DNA of 42,413 nucleotides from Rhodohalobacter sp. 614A (GTDB lineage Bacteria > Bacteroidota > Rhodothermia > Balneolales > Balneolaceae), in NCBI RefSeq assembly GCF_021462415.1, contig NZ_JAKEDS010000007.1, forward strand, positions 1 through 42,413, read 5' to 3'. The position numbers and the translations under genes are program-made. The notes beneath the pieces are model-generated. The model worked only from the letters and a program-made list of their open reading frames with translations. It did not search any database and was not told the DNA's origin. Shown piece by piece: positions 34,428 to 42,339 of the stretch (within the stretch, counting starts at the first letter, position 1; each line of letters begins with the position of its first letter).

Positions 34428-35705
34428 ATGAAGAAAGTTATATTATTTCTTGCTGGTACTATATTACTCATTCAATCTGCCTGTAGTGTTAATAATAAGA
34501 CTGATAAAAGACCCGTCACTCCTGCGGATTCTTCTAGTATTCCAAAGACACTTCCAGCTTGGGAAGAAGGATATTTGGACATTCATGCTATCAACACAGG
34601 ACGTGGGGAAAGCTCCTTGCTGATTTTTCCCGATGGAACGACTATGTTGATCGATGCCGCAGGTTCCCTGATATCCCCTACACATGAAATACCCCCTCCA
34701 CCTCAAAAGCCGAATATTAATGTGTCTCCGGGACAGGCAATAACAAATTATGCGAGACACTTTATTGAGCCGGCCAGTAAAAAGTTAAACTATCTAATGA
34801 TTAGCCATTTCGATCCAGATCATATGGGTAGCTACAGTGATGATTTACCGTTGGATCCTACGCGAAATTTTCGAATGGGAGGGATCACCGAAGTAGGAGC
34901 GAAAATCACTTTTGATAAAATTTTGGATAGGGGATATCCAGATTACAACTATCCAACCGATATGACTTCAACCGCCAGAATAACGAATTACATTCATTTT
35001 ATCGAATGGGCTGAATCAGCGTATGGTGCAACAGCAGAGCAATTCATTGCTGGAAGAAATGATCAGATCACTCTGATGGAGAATCCATCAAAATATGAAA
35101 ATTTTGAGATTCGCAATGTTGTTTCAAATGGAATGGTGTGGACTGGAACCGGATCGGAATCTGTAAACACGCTTCCTTCAGGCTCTAACGTAGACGGGGT
35201 AATTGGAGCAGAAAATATCTTCAGCTTGGGTTTTTTGTTATCATACGGTGATTTTAATTATTTCACTGCAGGAGATCTTCAATATAACGGGAGATCTACT
35301 TACCCTTGGAGAGATATTGAAGCACCAGTGGCAGAGGTAGTTCCAGCTGTAGATGTGATGAAAGCAAATCATCATGGTACTGCTCACTGTAATAGTGATG
35401 CTCTTCTTAACAGCTTAACTCCGAAGGTGGTAGTAGCTCATACCTGGAGAGACGTACATCCTAATCCTGAAACCATATCCAGGATCTATGCTGCAAACAA
35501 TAGTTGTCAAATATTTTCTACCAATATGACGGATGCCAATAAGTCACGGTTGGGAGATAATATTCATAGGCTGAAAGGTTTACAGGGACATGTCGTGGTA
35601 CGAGTGAATCCCGGCGGGGACGAATACTATGTGTATGTATTAAATGATTCGGACGAAAAAAATTATAGAGTTGAAAAAGTTTATGGCCCTTACTCAAGCA
35701 AATAA
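34428..35705 (+). CDS. Metallo-beta-lactamase-fold lipoprotein, ComEC-hydrolase-like
   Basis: A 425-aa lipoprotein (signal MKKVILFLAG, lipobox ending at Cys19 in IQSAC) with a metallo-beta-lactamase fold of the ComEC type. DIHAINTGRGESSLLIFPDG and TTMLIDAAGS form the first beta sheet. The metal site is SHFDPDHMGS (His127, Asp129, Asp131, His132). A second part FTAGDLQYNGRSTY near 290 is followed by MKANHHGTAHCNS near 318. In ComEC this domain degrades one DNA strand; stand-alone lipoprotein relatives have no settled role. The frame opens at 34398, but the ATG at 34428 gives a clean lipoprotein signal. It sits inside a nutrient locus, where a phosphodiester substrate is possible, given the GDPD-like gene nearby. 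Confidence 0.8.
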   Translation: MKKVILFLAGTILLIQSACSVNNKTDKRPVTPADSSSIPKTLPAWEEGYLDIHAINTGRGESSLLIFPDGTTMLIDAAGSLISPTHEIPPPPQKPNINVSPGQAITNYARHFIEPASKKLNYLMISHFDPDHMGSYSDDLPLDPTRNFRMGGITEVGAKITFDKILDRGYPDYNYPTDMTSTARITNYIHFIEWAESAYGATAEQFIAGRNDQITLMENPSKYENFEIRNVVSNGMVWTGTGSESVNTLPSGSNVDGVIGAENIFSLGFLLSYGDFNYFTAGDLQYNGRSTYPWRDIEAPVAEVVPAVDVMKANHHGTAHCNSDALLNSLTPKVVVAHTWRDVHPNPETISRIYAANNSCQIFSTNMTDANKSRLGDNIHRLKGLQGHVVVRVNPGGDEYYVYVLNDSDEKNYRVEKVYGPYSSK

Positions 35706-35753
35706 CACTTAGAAAAGCTCAAATTAAATTTTTTCAAAAAAACTCTCTTTGTG

Positions 35754-36470
35754 ATGAAAGTTTACAATAAGGTATGGATTATCGTCTCTGCATTTTTAGT
35801 TATGATCTCGGATTTACAGATTCAGGTTATGAATGCGGGAATAGGAGGAAATACAAGTAGAGATCTTTTGCAGAGGATAGATTCAGATGTTATATCTCAT
35901 AATCCTGATGTCGTATTAATGATGATTGGAACCAATGACATGGTTAACTCCAACAAACTGATATCAGTAAATGAATATGAAAATAATCTGAATCATATAG
36001 TCAATAGATTGGAAAAAAGAAATATTGAGGTGGTATTAATAAGCCCAATCCCTGTAGACACCACTTACCTTTTTAGAAGACATGGCCGGGATGCATATGT
36101 ACAACCTCCTAACACAAGAATAGAAACTGCAGGGAATGTGATGAGGCAAATAGCAAAAGAGAAAGGGATATTCTTTTTTGATATGAACCGTGAGTTTACC
36201 GATAGAGGAATACCTACACATAACGAAGATGAATTTATCAGAAATGAAAAAAATAGTAAAGCCACCGATGGCGTTCATCCCACACCTAAGGGATATGAAC
36301 TAATGGCTAACTTGATCTACAAGTTTATGTTGAGCAACAATTTGGTGGAGCCTGGTATGAAAGTAATATGCTTCGGGGATTCTATTACCAAAGGAGTGCA
36401 TGTAAAAGGCAGTGGAACAGCTACAGGAGAAACCTATCCGGGAGTTTTGTCAAGGCTATTGAACCAATGA
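35754..36470 (+). CDS. Circularly permuted SGNH/GDSL hydrolase
   Basis: A 238-aa esterase-type protein with all SGNH blocks, but in an unusual order. It begins with the block II strand VMNAGIGGNTSRDLLQRI (Gly oxyanion residue about 29-32), then block III MMIGTND (Asn61), then block V DGVHPTPKGYELMA (Asp172, His175). Block I comes last: KVICFGDSITKGV with nucleophile Ser210, then ETYPGVLSRLLNQ and the stop. In normal members block I is N-terminal and is followed exactly by the segment that opens this protein. No GDS block lies in the 45 bases upstream and no second block II lies downstream. The first 20 residues (WIIVSAFLVMIS) could be a signal or anchor. The start is the ATG at 35754; a GTG one codon earlier is possible. 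It probably removes acetyl or other acyl groups. Confidence 0.8.
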   Translation: MKVYNKVWIIVSAFLVMISDLQIQVMNAGIGGNTSRDLLQRIDSDVISHNPDVVLMMIGTNDMVNSNKLISVNEYENNLNHIVNRLEKRNIEVVLISPIPVDTTYLFRRHGRDAYVQPPNTRIETAGNVMRQIAKEKGIFFFDMNREFTDRGIPTHNEDEFIRNEKNSKATDGVHPTPKGYELMANLIYKFMLSNNLVEPGMKVICFGDSITKGVHVKGSGTATGETYPGVLSRLLNQ

Positions 36471-36546
36471 AATAAAAAAAATAACTCAAGTCCATTCAAT
36501 AATAAATCCTAAAACCAATTTAAAACTAAACTTACATGCTAATATA

Positions 36547-37488
36547 ATGAGTGATACGATAACAGTAAGCAGATTTCAGCCATTAAAAAGAGTTTTGGTC
36601 CATGATGTGTTCTCCAAGGGGCATCACGGATGGATGGAAATTATGCCTAACTTTTGTGAAGCACCTGATTTTGAAGAAAGTCCAAGTATTTTATCTAAAC
36701 ACCAGTGGCCAGCTGCGATGCTGAGCTCAGCAACATTCCGCTATCCAGGTACCCATGGAGCACTGTCAGGAACATATAGTTTAAAAGTATCAACACGGCC
36801 GGTTTGTGGACCATACGAAGAACCGCCGGTTCCTGGATCGATGGGACACGCCATAAAACGGCTATCGTTCCATCAGCGTAAGAGAAAATACTTGCAATTT
36901 GAGATGTGGTTTGCTTTTACAGCAGAACAAGACAAGGTAGATGGAGAAGGTGAGCTCCCTGGGCTTCATGAAAATTCAATTCGTTCATTTGGTGCTGGTT
37001 TTGATCTACAAGAACGCGGAAACAGATATTTTGTAGGGGCAAGATACCTCAACTCTGTAAATGGTGAACTTCAAAAGAAGTGGCAATTTATCAGCCCTGC
37101 TGATGTAACGGATAAGGAATGGGCGTATGGCACTGAAGGGGACTGGTGTAAGAAGGGTGTTGATCCATTTTGGTTTGGGCGTCGGTATCCTGACGGAAGG
37201 CATGACGGATTTAAAGATGTCCCTAAGGGCCAGCAGGATTTATGCTACAACGAAACCGATTGTAAGATCAACTGGCAATACTTCCGATTGTTGTTTGATA
37301 CCGAAAACCGCAGATATGTAGAGATGCAATGCCAAGACCAGACATTTGATTTGAGTGATTTTCCTATAGAGGTGAGTGCTCCTTATGATAGAATTGATGG
37401 GTTAATGAATCCTCTGGTGTGGGTTGAAAATGATGCAAAAAGAAGAGTATTCCTGTTTGTGGACTCTGTAGTAATATCACAGGAATAA
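36547..37488 (+). CDS. Conserved-looking protein of unknown function
   Basis: I do not recognise this 313-aa protein with confidence. It has no signal peptide or membrane helix and is rich in aromatic residues and predicted beta strands (FEMWFAFTAEQDKV, RNRYFVGARYLNS-type segments, WQYFRLLFDTENRRYVEMQ, VWVENDAKRRVFLFVDSVVI), which resembles a concanavalin-type jelly roll such as found in carbohydrate-binding modules. It may belong to a DUF family of sugar-utilisation loci (DUF6772 came to mind, unverified). It is separated from the SGNH gene by 76 bases and from the next small gene by 53, so the genes are probably co-transcribed. Confidence 0.7.
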   Translation: MSDTITVSRFQPLKRVLVHDVFSKGHHGWMEIMPNFCEAPDFEESPSILSKHQWPAAMLSSATFRYPGTHGALSGTYSLKVSTRPVCGPYEEPPVPGSMGHAIKRLSFHQRKRKYLQFEMWFAFTAEQDKVDGEGELPGLHENSIRSFGAGFDLQERGNRYFVGARYLNSVNGELQKKWQFISPADVTDKEWAYGTEGDWCKKGVDPFWFGRRYPDGRHDGFKDVPKGQQDLCYNETDCKINWQYFRLLFDTENRRYVEMQCQDQTFDLSDFPIEVSAPYDRIDGLMNPLVWVENDAKRRVFLFVDSVVISQE

Positions 37489-37541
37489 TTTGGAAAACTC
37501 ATAAATAAGTCAGTCATCAAATTTTTAAAAAAGATTGAAGT

Positions 37542-37877
37542 ATGAAGGTATTTAATGCGGCACACCTGGAAGTAAAAAAAGATTTTAAAGAAGATTTCCA
37601 AACCAATCCATTTGAAGCGGGCTGGGCAAGTGAATGTATATTCTTTGTTATGGTTGAAGATCTATCAGGAGAAGCTCCAGAACTTACGGCAGAAGTTGAA
37701 ATTTCGCATGACGGTATGAGTTGGGCGAAGGAAGGATCAGCCTTGACTTCGGTTAATAAGAAAGGACTTCATTTTGTAAAGGTCCACCACTTTGGGAATT
37801 GGCTAAGGTTAAACTGCCATATCGAAGGTGAAAAACCCAGCTTTAGGCTTAATATTCAGATTGCTCTGAAAGAGTGA
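37542..37877 (+). CDS. Small beta-rich protein of unknown function
   Basis: This 111-aa product is not recognised. It is predicted to be a single beta sandwich (ELTAEVEISHDGMSWAKEGS, GLHFVKVHHFGNWLRLNCHI, SFRLNIQIALKE), without signal peptide or membrane helix. It follows the 313-aa unknown at 53 bases and may form a functional pair with it. The codon pattern and clear strand alternation make it look like a real gene. Confidence 0.65.
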   Translation: MKVFNAAHLEVKKDFKEDFQTNPFEAGWASECIFFVMVEDLSGEAPELTAEVEISHDGMSWAKEGSALTSVNKKGLHFVKVHHFGNWLRLNCHIEGEKPSFRLNIQIALKE

Positions 37878-37984
37878 ATGTATTGAACAGCCTAAGGTTA
37901 GTAGCTTGAATTTAAAACTGCTTCAAAACAAAATTATCCCAGACAAATCTGAGATGATTTTCTCACACAGTAGAAAGGGTTTGT

Positions 37985-38068
37985 ATGACGGAACGAATCA
38001 TGCTACGCGAGCCTGAAACGTATGACGTGTTTATAAGGGAAGGAATGCATGAAAAAAATCAATTTTAA
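37985..38068 (+). pseudogene. Possible short gene remnant
   Basis: A 27-codon frame (MTERIMLREPETYDVFIREG, then MHEKNQF) ends 22 bases before the FAD oxidoreductase gene. Its composition looks protein-like, with the residue sequence of a conserved tail rather than random AT-rich DNA, but it matches no family I recall. It may be debris of a deleted gene, or chance. Confidence 0.25.
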
Positions 38069-38090
38069 AATTTATTAGAACTCATTACTC

Positions 38091-39386
38091 ATGGAGAAAA
38101 TAAGACAAACAAGGGAAATACCTGTGATTGCTGAATATGATGTTGTTGTTTGTGGTGGAGGTCCTTCTGGTTTTATTGCAGCTATTGCTGCAGCAAGAGG
38201 TGGAGCTCGCACTGCGCTTATTGAACGATACGGGTTTCTTGGAGGTATGGCTACAGCAAGCCTCGTTGCGCCAATCAGTGTTTTTAACTACAATCAGCGA
38301 CGAATAATAGATGGCATTCCTTGGGAGTTTATAGAACGTCTCATTGATATCGAGGGAGCCAGAGAAGAAAAACCTTCGGGTAACATTACATTTTCACCTG
38401 AAAAATATAAGCTTATTGCACAGCGTATGGTTCTTGAAGCAGGTGTATCTCTTTATTTCCATTCTTATATCACCGGTTGTAAAAAGTCTGAAAACAATTT
38501 GACTCATGTAATTCTGGAGAATAAAAATGGTACAGAAGCAATAGCTGCAAAATATTTTATTGATTGTACTGGTGATGCTGATCTTTCGTATCAGGCTGGA
38601 GTACCAATGCAGCCGAAAAGCTCAGAACTCCAACCGGCATCACTGATTTTTATGTTGGGAGGGGTTGATACGGACTCTCTTCCAAAGATTCGCCATAACG
38701 AACATAAAGTAAATTATCATGACTTAGATATCAGGCAGGCATTTGAAGATTTGGACATAGATCTTCCTCAGTATGGTGGCCCCTGGTATTGCGGAATTCT
38801 TGCCAACGATCTTGTATTAGTAAATATGACACGTACTTATGCAGATATGGCGAACAATCGTGAGGCAACAAATGCCGAGTGCGTGCTAAGGGAAGACGTA
38901 TTTACATTTGTTGATCTTTTAAAAAAGAATATTCCAGCATTCGAGAATGCTCATCTTGTTATGACTGCCCCCCAAACAGGTACACGCGAAACCCGTAGAA
39001 TTAAAGGGGTTCACACACTTACAGGGGAAGAATATATAGAGGCTCGTAATTTCGATGATGCTATTTCAAGGGGGTGCCATCCAGTAGACATACATTCTTC
39101 GTCATCAAATAACCAGCTGTGTGAGTTTTTAGAAGATGCTGCTTTTGTTCCATACAGGTGCTTAATAGCTCCGGGTTTCCCAAATTTGTTAGTAGGTGGA
39201 AGAGCGTTTTCAGCCGACGGCATATCTTCGGCATCGGTTCGTGTGCAGGCGTCTGCAATGGGTCTTGGACAGGCTGCTGGTGTGGCTGCTGCATTATGTG
39301 CTCAGTATGGTACAAATGTTTCGGAGGTTGATATCAAGAAACTCCGTAATACATTAATAAAATATGGAGCTAATCTTACAAATTAA
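38091..39386 (+). CDS. FAD-dependent oxidoreductase (FAD_oxidored family)
   Basis: A cytosolic 431-aa flavoprotein. The dinucleotide-binding motif is YDVVVCGGGPSGFIAAIAAA (Gly22, Gly24, Gly27) with Glu45 at the end of the second strand (ALIERYGFLGGMAT). The middle part has FIDCTGDADLSYQAGVPMQ near residue 160, and the C-terminal FAD segment is LLVGGRAFSADGISSASVRV near 370. Such proteins are common in sugar and polyol utilisation loci of Bacteroidota; their substrates are mostly unknown. The tenth-residue region RQTREIPVIAEYDVVV is usual for this family. It could oxidise a sugar or polyol before the dehydrogenase step. Confidence 0.85.
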   Translation: MEKIRQTREIPVIAEYDVVVCGGGPSGFIAAIAAARGGARTALIERYGFLGGMATASLVAPISVFNYNQRRIIDGIPWEFIERLIDIEGAREEKPSGNITFSPEKYKLIAQRMVLEAGVSLYFHSYITGCKKSENNLTHVILENKNGTEAIAAKYFIDCTGDADLSYQAGVPMQPKSSELQPASLIFMLGGVDTDSLPKIRHNEHKVNYHDLDIRQAFEDLDIDLPQYGGPWYCGILANDLVLVNMTRTYADMANNREATNAECVLREDVFTFVDLLKKNIPAFENAHLVMTAPQTGTRETRRIKGVHTLTGEEYIEARNFDDAISRGCHPVDIHSSSSNNQLCEFLEDAAFVPYRCLIAPGFPNLLVGGRAFSADGISSASVRVQASAMGLGQAAGVAAALCAQYGTNVSEVDIKKLRNTLIKYGANLTN

Positions 39387-39496
39387 CCTTCAACAACGTT
39401 AGGCTTATATGGACATTATTAACTTCAGTAAGATATCAGTATTTGATACAAAAACTCGTCAACTTGAATTATTTTGCTCCGATTTTTACTTGAGAT

Positions 39497-39820
39497 ATGC
39501 AGCAAGCTATAATAACTGAACCGAGAAGCCTTACCTTTCGTGAAGTACTCTGTTTTTCTGGTATTAGTAAAGACGAGGTTCTTTTAAAAATTAAGTGCAT
39601 CGGTGTATGTGGCTCAGATATTCACGTATTTCACGGAGAATACCCAGCGGTCGTTTATCCTGTTATTCAAGGCCATGAGTTTTCAGCCGTGGTAGAAAAT
39701 ATAGGTAAGAACGTAAAAAAATTAGACCAGAGATGAGGGTAACGGCAAGACCCCAATTGGTCTGTGGCCAGTGCCCACCTTGTAAACGTGGGTTTTATAA
39801 TATTTGTGAGCATCAATTTG
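39497..39820 (+). pseudogene. Frameshifted, truncated zinc-type alcohol dehydrogenase
   Basis: The N-terminal part of a medium-chain zinc alcohol dehydrogenase is intact at first: IGVCGSDIHVFHGEYPA carries the catalytic-zinc Cys, and YPVIQGHEFSAVVENIGKNV the following His-Glu. The frame then stops at 39734-39736. One base shift restores homology as MRVTARPQLVCGQCPPCKRG and FYNICEH, the structural-zinc cysteine loop. After about 39820 the match ends, and the whole Rossmann domain is missing; the next intact gene starts at 39867. So this is a relic with an indel plus a deletion, not a functional 79-aa protein. Confidence 0.88.
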
Positions 39821-39866
39821 TAAGCGAATGGATAATAATAAACAACACAATTGCAATTAAAACAGA

Positions 39867-41360
39867 ATGATATTAAATCAAGGAAATTTAAATTCGATAT
39901 CAAAACGAATTGCAGTTCCAGCATATAATAGGAATAATCTAAAACCAGGTATAGTACATATTGGGGTGGGAGGTTTTCATCGAGCTCACCAGGCCTGTTA
40001 TACGGATGAGTTGATGAGTAAACAAGATGCTGATGAATGGGGGATTTGTGGAATAGGTATTCGTGAAGCAGACCGATCTATGTGGCAGGCTTTATCGGAA
40101 CAGGATTTTCTTTACACGGTTGTGGAGAAATCTCCTGATGGCGGTAGTAACCCAAGGGTGGTAGGATCAATTATTGACTATATTTTAGCTCCCGATGCCC
40201 CAGAAAAAGCAATTATTAAATTGGCATCCTCCACAACAAAGATTGTGAGCCTCACAATTACCGAGGGAGGCTATAATCTGAGTGACAGTTCAGGTGAATT
40301 CGATTTCAGCAACTCGGATGTGCAGTGGGATTTACATCACCCCGAAGAACCACGAACGGTATTTGGTTATTTGGCGGCAGCGCTGAACAAAAGAAAAGCG
40401 GCAGGGTTTCCGGGTTTTACTATTCTCTCCTGTGATAATATTCAAACTAACGGCGATATAGCACGGAAAATGTTTCTCACCTTTATTAAAGAACAGGATA
40501 GAGATCTGGTCGGTTGGGTTGAAAAAAATGTCCGTTTTCCGAATAGTATGGTTGATCGAATTACTCCGGTTACCACTCCTGATGACATTGAGGAGTTAAA
40601 GACAAAATTTAATATTGAGGATAACTGGCCTGTTGTGTGCGAATCGTTTACACAATGGATCATTGAAGATAATTTTGTGAATGGAAGACCTGAATGGGAG
40701 AAGGCCGGCGCACAATTTGTAAGTAATGTTGAACCTTATGAAATGATGAAGCTCAGGCTTTTAAATGCTGGGCACTCCCTGTTAGGGATTATCGGAACTT
40801 TGCTGGGATACACTTCAATTGATGAAGCCGTAAAAGATCCAATACTGGAAAAGATGTTGTGTCAATTTTTTAATGAAGAAGTAAGCCCCACGTTGGGACA
40901 AGTAGAAGGGATTGACCTGGACGCCTATAAGGAGAAGTTAATAGAACGGTTTGGTAATCCGAATATTAAAGATAAGCTCTCGCGGATTTGTTCTGAATCT
41001 TCAGCTAAACTTCCCAAGTTCTTACTGCCAACTATTAAATCACAAATTGAAACAAACGGACAAATAAAAATCAGTGCAGCTATTGTGGCCAGCTGGTATC
41101 GGTACCTTGAGCTTGATGGGAAAAATGATGACGGTCAGAGGTATGAAATTATAGATGAAAAGTATGATCTGCTGCAAAAAGCGATCAGCAATACAGATAA
41201 AGATAATCCTGTAGCCTTTCTTAAAATTGAAAGTTTGTTTGGAGAGATCGGTAATTCTGACCGGTTTTTGAATCATTATCTTGCAGCGGTGGATGAATTA
41301 AGAAAGAGAGGTCCCCGTCCTTTAATTGCAGATGTTATTCAAAATACAAACCGTCGCTAA
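39867..41360 (+). CDS. Mannitol 2-dehydrogenase-family polyol dehydrogenase
   Basis: A 497-aa member of the polyol-specific long-chain dehydrogenase family, which oxidises mannitol or a similar polyol or hexonate with NAD. The N-terminal nucleotide-binding part has VHIGVGGFHRAHQACYTDEL near residue 30. The catalytic residues known from Pseudomonas fluorescens mannitol 2-dehydrogenase occur at the same numbers: Asn191 (SCDNIQTNG), Lys295, Asn300 and His303 (MMKLRLLNAGHS). Family relatives include fructuronate reductase and arabinitol dehydrogenase, so the exact polyol is not certain. A PfkB kinase starts two bases after this stop, so a mannitol to fructose to fructose 6-phosphate route is likely. 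It follows a broken alcohol dehydrogenase. Confidence 0.88.
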   Translation: MILNQGNLNSISKRIAVPAYNRNNLKPGIVHIGVGGFHRAHQACYTDELMSKQDADEWGICGIGIREADRSMWQALSEQDFLYTVVEKSPDGGSNPRVVGSIIDYILAPDAPEKAIIKLASSTTKIVSLTITEGGYNLSDSSGEFDFSNSDVQWDLHHPEEPRTVFGYLAAALNKRKAAGFPGFTILSCDNIQTNGDIARKMFLTFIKEQDRDLVGWVEKNVRFPNSMVDRITPVTTPDDIEELKTKFNIEDNWPVVCESFTQWIIEDNFVNGRPEWEKAGAQFVSNVEPYEMMKLRLLNAGHSLLGIIGTLLGYTSIDEAVKDPILEKMLCQFFNEEVSPTLGQVEGIDLDAYKEKLIERFGNPNIKDKLSRICSESSAKLPKFLLPTIKSQIETNGQIKISAAIVASWYRYLELDGKNDDGQRYEIIDEKYDLLQKAISNTDKDNPVAFLKIESLFGEIGNSDRFLNHYLAAVDELRKRGPRPLIADVIQNTNRR

Positions 41361-41361
41361 C

Positions 41362-42273
41362 ATGAAACAGCCAAAAGTAGTTTGTTTTGGGGAGGTGCTT
41401 TGGGACGATCTGCCATCGGGAAGAAAACCTGGCGGGGCGCCCATGAATGTAGCTTATCATTTAAATAAATTAGGTGTAGAAGGGGTAGTCATAAGTAGAG
41501 TTGGTGAAGATTCTGACGGAGAAGATCTATTAGAAGAATTGAAAAACCTGGGCTTAAAAGCTGATTACTGCCAGACAGACTCTGAACATTCCACTTCAAC
41601 CGTAAATATAAAAACCAATGCCGAAAACGAACCTTTTTATGAAATAGTAAGTCCTGTTGCGTGGGATTATATAGAATTTGAGCATAGCTACGTGAAATTA
41701 CTGGAAGCTTCGGATGCTTTTGTATATGGTTCGCTTTCGGCGAGGAATTACCTTACACGAAACACTTTGCATCAATTACTAAGAAAAGCTCCTTACAAGA
41801 TTTTTGATATCAATTTAAGGGAACCTTTTTTTAAAAAAGATGAAGTTACATACCTACTGAAAGAAGCCAGCCTTGTAAAAATGAACCTAAACGAATTGCA
41901 TATTTTACATCACTGGCATGATGATATTGGCAATGAAAGTGAAGCAGGAATGGTGAGTAGTTTAATGGAGAAGTTTAACATTGACGAAATATTGTTGACA
42001 AAGGGAGGACACGGAGCTTGTTATTATTCCAAAGCCTATCGATTTCATAGCACTGCCTATAAAATTGAAGTTAAAGATACTGTGGGAAGCGGAGACTCTT
42101 TTTTAGCCGCTTTTCTCTCAAAAAAGCTAACCGGATGTAAAATAAAGGATGCATTAGATTTTGCTTCGGCTGTAGGAGGTTTTGTAGCTACTAAGCCTGG
42201 TGCCTGCCCAGACTATGTGCAGGAAAATATTAATGATTTTATCACGAAAGGAATGGCTAGCAATTCTCCATAA
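41362..42273 (+). CDS. PfkB-family carbohydrate kinase, fructokinase-like
   Basis: A 303-aa ribokinase-type sugar kinase. The N-terminal block VVCFGEVLWDDLPSGRKPGG and APMNVAYHLNKLGV fits the fructokinase branch, and the signature near the end, VKDTVGSGDSFLAAFL (about residue 250), holds the catalytic Asp in the anion-hole motif. The gene begins with the ATG at 41362, one base after the dehydrogenase stop; the open frame back to 41326 overlaps the previous gene and is not needed. With the upstream polyol dehydrogenase it would phosphorylate the ketose produced, most simply fructose to fructose 6-phosphate. No missing residue is seen. Confidence 0.88.
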   Translation: MKQPKVVCFGEVLWDDLPSGRKPGGAPMNVAYHLNKLGVEGVVISRVGEDSDGEDLLEELKNLGLKADYCQTDSEHSTSTVNIKTNAENEPFYEIVSPVAWDYIEFEHSYVKLLEASDAFVYGSLSARNYLTRNTLHQLLRKAPYKIFDINLREPFFKKDEVTYLLKEASLVKMNLNELHILHHWHDDIGNESEAGMVSSLMEKFNIDEILLTKGGHGACYYSKAYRFHSTAYKIEVKDTVGSGDSFLAAFLSKKLTGCKIKDALDFASAVGGFVATKPGACPDYVQENINDFITKGMASNSP

Positions 42274-42339
42274 ATCTATATGGATTCTTTTCTAGTGTCC
42301 TTAATTATACCAATTTAATCTTAATCGAAGTTTTAAAAA

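Noticed and set aside
39497-39736. A functional 79-aa alcohol dehydrogenase-like protein
   Set aside because: Homology continues in another frame after the stop, and the cofactor domain is missing, so it is a broken gene.
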